Below the pieces are notes generated by a model, which worked only from the letters and a program-made list of their open reading frames with translations, ran no database searches and was not told the DNA's origin. This document shows positions 60,084 to 64,000 of a stretch of 64,000 nt of DNA, in pieces; positions within the stretch are counted from its first letter, which is position 1; every line of letters begins with the position of its first letter. The translations under genes and the position numbers were made by a program. Source of the DNA: Pseudonocardia halophobica (lineage in GTDB: Bacteria; Actinomycetota; Actinomycetes; Mycobacteriales; Pseudonocardiaceae); the NCBI RefSeq assembly GCF_027922425.1, contig NZ_BSFQ01000022.1:51279-115278 (forward strand). Direction: 5' to 3'.

Positions 60084-60526
60084 ACGATGCCGGGGAGGGA
60101 GGGGATGGTCGGGGTGGTGCCCGTGGCGGCGCGCCAGCGCGAGGCCCGGACCGTGCCCTCCGACAGCGCCTTGAGCGCCGCGATCCGCAGCTGCTGGTTG
60201 GTGGTGTGCTCGAGCACCGACCGCCAGGCCGCGAGCGCATCGGCCTCCGCGGTCACCGCGAGCCGCCCGGCGGACAACGCGTCGGTGACCGGGACGGGGG
60301 TGGCGTACGCCGGCTGCGCCGACACCGGCCGCGCCCCGACGTCCGTGAGCGTCTGCTCGATCTGGCTGCGCAGGGTGCGGTGCGCCGCGATGTCCTGGCG
60401 TGCGACCGCGGCCTGGTCCGCGGGCACGAACGCGAGGATCAGGGTGTAGGACCACAGGGCGGCGTGCTCGGCGGCCAGGGCGCGCTGCAGGGCGGCGACC
60501 GCCTCGTCGTCGATCGGGACGCTCAT
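60077..60526 (-). CDS. DUF4439-family ferritin-like protein
   Basis: A 149-residue protein. The first helix AVAALQRALAAEHAALWSYTLI and the following DQAAVARQDIAAHRTLRSQIEQTL are those of the DUF4439 family, a ferritin-like four-helix bundle. The pair with the lipoprotein upstream matches two mycobacterial genes (Rv2844/Rv2843 as I recall) next to proS. The ATG overlaps the lipoprotein stop by ATGA. Metal binding is possible (Glu and His in helix 1) but unproven. Confidence 0.85.
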   Translation of the reverse strand: MSVPIDDEAVAALQRALAAEHAALWSYTLILAFVPADQAAVARQDIAAHRTLRSQIEQTLTDVGARPVSAQPAYATPVPVTDALSAGRLAVTAEADALAAWRSVLEHTTNQQLRIAALKALSEGTVRASRWRAATGTTPTIPSLPGIVR

Positions 60527-61035
60527 GAGGTCGGCGGCGCCCCCAGCACCGCGGAGTAGGCCGCGCAGCAGGCGGCCACCGAGCCGACCAGGCCCGCCCG
60601 CGCCGTCGGGACGCTGCTGACGAGCCCGGCGGCCTCGCGCGCGGCGTCGGCCACGGCCTGGCGCACGGAGTTCAGATCGGCACCCGCCCGGGACGTCGCC
60701 GGCGCGGGGGCCGGGACGGGCGTGGTGGTGCCGGCGACCCGGGCGATCTCCTGCTCGAGCGCGGTGGCGTGGGCGGACCGGGCGGCGCGGAGCGGGTCGA
60801 GCTGCCCGGTCAGCGACGGGTCGGCGGCGAGCACCGCGGTGACCAGGTCGGCGTCCGCCCGGGCCCGGGTGACCAGCGGGATCAGCGGGTCCGGCCCGTC
60901 GTCGGACGATGCGGTCGCGCACCCGGCGAGGACCGGGGCGGCGAGGCCCAGGCCGCCCGCGGCCAGCCCCAGCGCCAACGCCCGCCGGCGGGTCAGCCGC
61001 GCGGCTGCCGGGGGGAGCGGAGGGCCGGGGTGCAC
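60523..61035 (-). CDS. Small Tat-like lipoprotein upstream of the DUF4439 gene
   Basis: About 170 residues. TRRRALALGLAAGGLGLAAPVLAGC gives a twin-arginine-like signal and a lipobox. The mature part is helical and Ala-rich (VTRARADADLVTAVLAADPSLTGQL) with two Cys near the end (AACCAAYSAVL). I do not recognise a domain. The GTG at 61035 is chosen because it precedes the signal directly. The stop overlaps the DUF4439 start, so both are made together. Confidence 0.72.
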   Translation of the reverse strand: MHPGPPLPPAAARLTRRRALALGLAAGGLGLAAPVLAGCATASSDDGPDPLIPLVTRARADADLVTAVLAADPSLTGQLDPLRAARSAHATALEQEIARVAGTTTPVPAPAPATSRAGADLNSVRQAVADAAREAAGLVSSVPTARAGLVGSVAACCAAYSAVLGAPPTS

Positions 61036-61147
61036 AGCCCGGCATCCTGCCAGCCGCCGCCGCGGCCGCGGGGCACGGGTCCGGCGGTCCCTCCGGCCGT
61101 CCGCGATAGGCTGGACGGCCGTCCGACCCTGCCGTCGAAGGAGATCC

Positions 61148-61711
61148 ATGCCGAGCCCCGCCCCCGATCAGCTCACCGGCACGCTGCGCGGTGTGCTGGA
61201 ACCCGTCGTGGCCGACGCCGGGTTCGAGATCGAGGACGTCGAGGTCCGGGCCGCCGGGCGCAAGCACACCGTCAAGGTGGTCGTCGACGTGCCCGAGGAC
61301 GCGGAGGAGACCGCCGTCGGGCTCGACGCGATCGCCCGGCTGAGCCGCTCGGCCGCCGCGGAGCTGGACCGGCACGAGCACCTGATCGCGGGCTCGTACA
61401 CGCTCGAGGTGACCTCCCCGGGCATCGACCGCCCGCTCACCCGGCCGCTGCACTGGCGGCGCGCGCACCTGCGCCTGGTCCGGGTGACGCTGGCCGGCGG
61501 CGAGACGATCGAGGTGCGCGTCGGGCGCGCGGGGCCGGAGTCGGTCACCGTGGTGGAGGCGGGGGCGAAGAAGCCGCTCCCGCGCGAACTGCGCTACGCG
61601 GACGTGACCCGGGCCGTGGTGCAGGTGGAGTTCAAGGCGCCGCCGAAGGCGGAGGTCGAGGCGCTCGACGGGGCCGGCGGGGCGGACCCGGGGAACGAGG
61701 AGCAGGCATGA
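61148..61711 (+). CDS. rimP: Ribosome maturation factor RimP
   Basis: A 187-residue RimP that helps 30S assembly. The N-terminal domain has LEPVVADAGFEIEDVEVRAAGRKHTVKVVVD and SPGIDRPLT with the RHxR-like LHWRRAHLRL motif; the C-terminal SH3-like domain follows from about residue 100. AAGGAG precedes the ATG. The stop overlaps the nusA start by ATGA. rimP-nusA-rnpM-infB is the standard order. Confidence 0.96.
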   Translation: MPSPAPDQLTGTLRGVLEPVVADAGFEIEDVEVRAAGRKHTVKVVVDVPEDAEETAVGLDAIARLSRSAAAELDRHEHLIAGSYTLEVTSPGIDRPLTRPLHWRRAHLRLVRVTLAGGETIEVRVGRAGPESVTVVEAGAKKPLPRELRYADVTRAVVQVEFKAPPKAEVEALDGAGGADPGNEEQA

Positions 61712-62772
61712 ACGTCGACATCGCGGCGCTGCGGGCCATCGAGCGGGAGAAGGAGATCCCGTTCGACACGGTCATCGAGGCCATCGAGACCGCCCTGCTC
61801 ACGGCGTACAAGCACACCGAGGGCCACCAGCCGCACGCGCGGATCGACATCGACCGCAAGACCGGGCTGGTCCGGGTCATGGCGCACGAGGTCGGTGAGG
61901 ACGGCGAGCCGGGCCCCGAGTGGGACGACACCCCCGAGGGCTTCGGCCGGATCGCCGCCACCACCGCGCGCCAGGTCATCGTGCAGCGGCTGCGCGACGC
62001 CGAGCACGAGCGCACCTACGGCGAGTTCGCCGCGCAGGAGGGCGAGATCGTCTCCGGCGTGATCCAGCGCGACGCCCGGGCGAACGCGCGCGGTGTGGTC
62101 GTGGTCTCCCTGGGCCAGATCGAGGGCGTGCTGCCCCCGACCGAGCAGGTGCCGGGGGAGAGCTACGAGCACGGCGACCGGATCCGCTGCTACGTCGTCG
62201 GCGTCAGCCGGGGAATGCGCGGCACGCAGATCACGTTGAGTCGCACGCACCCCAACCTGGTGCGCAAGCTGTTCGCGCTGGAGGTCCCGGAGCTGGTCGA
62301 CGGCTCGGTGGAGATCGTCGCCGTCGCCCGCGAGGCGGGGCACCGGTCGAAGATCGCGGTGCGGTCCAAGGTGTCCGGGGTCAACCCGAAGGGCGCCTGC
62401 ATCGGCCCGATGGGCCAGCGGGTGCGCAACGTCATGAGCGAGCTGCACGACGAGAAGATCGACATCATCGACTGGTCGGAGGACCCGGCGACGTTCGTCG
62501 GCAACGCGCTCTCGCCCTCGAAGGTGGTGTCCGTCACGGTGATCGACGCCCGGACGCGCACCGCACGGGTCGTCGTGCCGGACTTCCAGCTGTCCCTCGC
62601 GATCGGCAAGGAGGGGCAGAACGCGCGGCTCGCAGCCCGTCTGACCGGCTGGCGGATCGACATCCGCAGCGACGCGGACCCCCGCGCGCGGGCCGGCCGG
62701 ACCGAGATCGACGCGGCCCCGGAGGACGGGTCCCCCGTGGCGCGCACCTCGGGGACGGAGTCGGTCGGCTGA
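61708..62772 (+). CDS. nusA: Transcription termination/antitermination factor NusA
   Basis: A 354-residue NusA. The N-terminal RNA polymerase-binding domain runs to about residue 120, then an S1 domain (GVIQRDARANARGVVVVSLGQIEGVLPP), KH1 (RSKIAVRSKVSGVNPKGACIGPMGQRVRNVMSEL) and KH2 (VVVPDFQLSLAIGKEGQNARLAARLTGWRIDI). No C-terminal acidic repeats, as expected in actinobacteria. The ATG overlaps the rimP stop (ATGA). Its own stop overlaps a possible CTG start of rnpM. Confidence 0.97.
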   Translation: MNVDIAALRAIEREKEIPFDTVIEAIETALLTAYKHTEGHQPHARIDIDRKTGLVRVMAHEVGEDGEPGPEWDDTPEGFGRIAATTARQVIVQRLRDAEHERTYGEFAAQEGEIVSGVIQRDARANARGVVVVSLGQIEGVLPPTEQVPGESYEHGDRIRCYVVGVSRGMRGTQITLSRTHPNLVRKLFALEVPELVDGSVEIVAVAREAGHRSKIAVRSKVSGVNPKGACIGPMGQRVRNVMSELHDEKIDIIDWSEDPATFVGNALSPSKVVSVTVIDARTRTARVVVPDFQLSLAIGKEGQNARLAARLTGWRIDIRSDADPRARAGRTEIDAAPEDGSPVARTSGTESVG

Positions 62773-63158
62773 GGGAGGACGCGCTACACTCGATCCCGGC
62801 CCGCAACCGGGCGCAGGGACCCGTCCGCACCTGTGTCGGGTGTCGCACCCGGGAGCAGGCCACCGGTCTGTTGCGCGTGGTCGCGGTGGACGGGGCCCTG
62901 GTCCCGGATCCGCGCGGACGCCTCCCCGGTCGGGGTGCCTGGGTGCACCCCGCCACGGGGTGTCTCGACCGGGCCGAGCGCCGATCGGCGTTCCCGCGGG
63001 CACTGCGTGTCCCGGGTCCGCTGCCGGTGACCGCGGTCAGGTCGTACCTCGACGGGATCAGCGCCGTTACGGCGGCGGATCCCGCTGGGGGGCAGCAGGA
63101 GGGAGCCGGGACAGTCCCGGTTCCGTCAGTCACGGAAGACAAGGTCGACCCGTCATGA
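62769..63158 (+). CDS. rnpM: RNase P modulator RnpM (YlxR), possibly CTG-initiated
   Basis: A protein of about 129 residues. RTCVGCRTREQATGLLRVV and LPGRGAWVHPATGCLDRA are the YlxR signature (a GRGAW motif). There is no ATG, GTG or TTG in frame between the end of nusA and the conserved VRTCVGC. The only near-cognate codon with a ribosome binding site is CTG at 62769, overlapping the nusA stop (CTGA) and 8 nt after GGAG. The start is therefore unusual; the true start may be another rare codon. YlxR-type proteins bind RNase P RNA in other bacteria. Confidence 0.75.
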   Translation: MREDALHSIPARNRAQGPVRTCVGCRTREQATGLLRVVAVDGALVPDPRGRLPGRGAWVHPATGCLDRAERRSAFPRALRVPGPLPVTAVRSYLDGISAVTAADPAGGQQEGAGTVPVPSVTEDKVDPS

Positions 63159-63254
63159 GCCAGTCGTGAAGATCGCACCATGAACGTGCATCGACTCTAG
63201 GTTCGAGGTCGAGCGGACACCTGCCGCCCGGCCTCTCGGAAACATAGGAGAGCA

Positions 63255-64000
63255 GTGGCAGGCAAGGCCCGCGTGCATGAGCTCGCGAAGGAGCTCGGTA
63301 TTTCCAGCAAGCAGGTTCTGAGCAAGCTTGCGGATCTCGGGGAGTACGTGAAGTCCCCGTCCTCCACCGTCGAGGCCCCGGTCGCGCGCAAGCTGCGCGA
63401 CTCCATGGCCGGCAACGGTGGCGGCCCCCGTCGTGGGGTCCCCGGTGGCGGCGGCAGCCGTCCCCGTCCCGGTCAGGCCCCGGCCCCCGGCCCGCGCCCC
63501 GGCGCCCGGCCGTCCGGGCCCGCCCAGGGCGCCGGTCAGGGTTCTGCGCCGACTCCCGGCCCGACCCCCGGCCCGTCGCGCTCCGGCGCGCCCACCCCCG
63601 GTCCCGGCCCGCGTCCGGGTCCGCGTCCCGGCCCCGCGCCGGCCTCCCGCCCGGAGACCCCCGCGGAGCGCCCGGAGGCCCCGGCGGAGCGCCCGGAGAC
63701 CCCTGCGGAGCGCCCGGAGGCCCCGGCCGCCTCGGCGTCCCCGGCGGCGCCCGCCCGCCCGGCCCAGCCGGGTCAGTCGGGTCCCCGTCCGGGTCCGCGT
63801 CCCGGCCCCGCCCAGCCGCAGCGGCCCGCCCAGGGCGGTCCGCAGGGTGGTGAGCGTCAGGGCGGTGAGCGTCAGGGCCCGCGTCCCGGCCCGCGTCCGG
63901 ACGCCCCGCGGCAGCAGCCCGCGGCCGCGTCGGGCGGTTCCGGTGCCGGCACGGTGCCCCCGCGCAGCGCTGGGCCGCGTCCCGGCCCGCGCCAGCCGCG
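63255..64000 (+). CDS. infB: Translation initiation factor IF-2, N-terminal part (runs off the window)
   Basis: The GTG at 63255 follows AGGAGAG and opens VAGKARVHELAKELGISSKQVLSKL, the IF-2 N-terminal domain. From about residue 55 a Pro/Gly/Arg-rich linker runs to the window edge, with repeated RPE(T/A)PAE units (about 63650-63725) and GPRPGPRP runs. The G domain lies outside. It follows rnpM by 96 bp. Such long low-complexity linkers are normal in actinobacterial IF-2 but vary in length among strains. Confidence 0.96.
   Translation, partial: MAGKARVHELAKELGISSKQVLSKLADLGEYVKSPSSTVEAPVARKLRDSMAGNGGGPRRGVPGGGGSRPRPGQAPAPGPRPGARPSGPAQGAGQGSAPTPGPTPGPSRSGAPTPGPGPRPGPRPGPAPASRPETPAERPEAPAERPETPAERPEAPAASASPAAPARPAQPGQSGPRPGPRPGPAQPQRPAQGGPQGGERQGGERQGPRPGPRPDAPRQQPAAASGGSGAGTVPPRSAGPRPGPRQP

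Noticed and set aside
59733..60455. Minus-strand frame with repeated Arg/Ser/Glu peptides across array C
   Set aside because: The peptide repeats only reflect the 22-bp DNA repeats; the real gene there is the DUF4439 frame.
63159..63254. Six-codon frame (ATG at 63180) before infB
   Set aside because: Too short, with no ribosome binding site and no recognised leader-peptide pattern.

Overview
The window is high-GC actinobacterial chromosome, most likely Pseudonocardiaceae (Pseudonocardia-like). The evidence is GTG-rich starts, a WhiG-type sigma factor, mycothione reductase, a mycofactocin-type SDR, an F420/FMN split-barrel protein, LigC with Prim-PolC, and a DtxR/IdeR-type iron box. The housekeeping order resembles the dxr-rip1-gcpE-map-mtr-proS-rimP-nusA-infB stretch of mycobacteria as I recall it. 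No tRNA, rRNA, CRISPR array, phage or insertion sequence was seen.

Layout. 1-8750: end of whiG, an exported M23-fold protein facing it, then rpsB-tsf-pyrH-frr-cdsA, a methyltransferase, a Rieske lipoprotein, a membrane protein and rlmN. 8880-14511: a carbohydrate ABC importer (ATPase, two permeases, binding protein) divergent from its LacI-type regulator, with a near-perfect operator between them. 14631-18129: a DNA repair island (LigC, MarR-like protein, Mug glycosylase, Prim-PolC, DUF2631). 18208-27742: dxr-rip1, a HAD phosphatase, ispG, an acetyltransferase, a penicillin-binding lipoprotein, about 1 kb of non-coding repeats, a DUF3054 protein and map. 27789-38775: small enzymes, PlsC, a desaturase, mycothione reductase, a DEAD-box helicase, an ECF sigma/DHFR-like divergent pair and a RIO-type kinase. 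38970-44167: TetR/SDR pair, YaaA, and metY-metX behind a candidate leader peptide. 44210-51664: MBL protein, Dph6-like protein, exported proteins, split-barrel protein, and a catabolic-looking SDR/esterase/luciferase-like group ending in a truncated GAF-type regulator. 51672-64000: proS, iron-box-controlled fprA, a receptor Ser/Thr kinase, small exported or membrane proteins, YjbQ, a class V aminotransferase, a DUF4439/lipoprotein pair, then rimP-nusA-rnpM-infB (infB runs off the end).

Shared themes. dxr and ispG supply two steps of the MEP isoprenoid pathway. LigC, Mug and Prim-PolC together look like a base-excision-repair set. MetX makes O-acetylhomoserine for MetY. About 17 genes have a TANNNT-like -10 box only 6-7 nt before the start codon, so leaderless transcription appears common here.

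The most unusual material is non-coding. Three arrays share a strict 22-bp period and a CGACTCGCGG core. A 213-bp repeat ends in the same codons as the penicillin-binding protein gene. An inverted pair of about 45-bp palindromic elements supplies the stop codons of two unrelated genes. Several short tandem repeats begin at or span stop codons.
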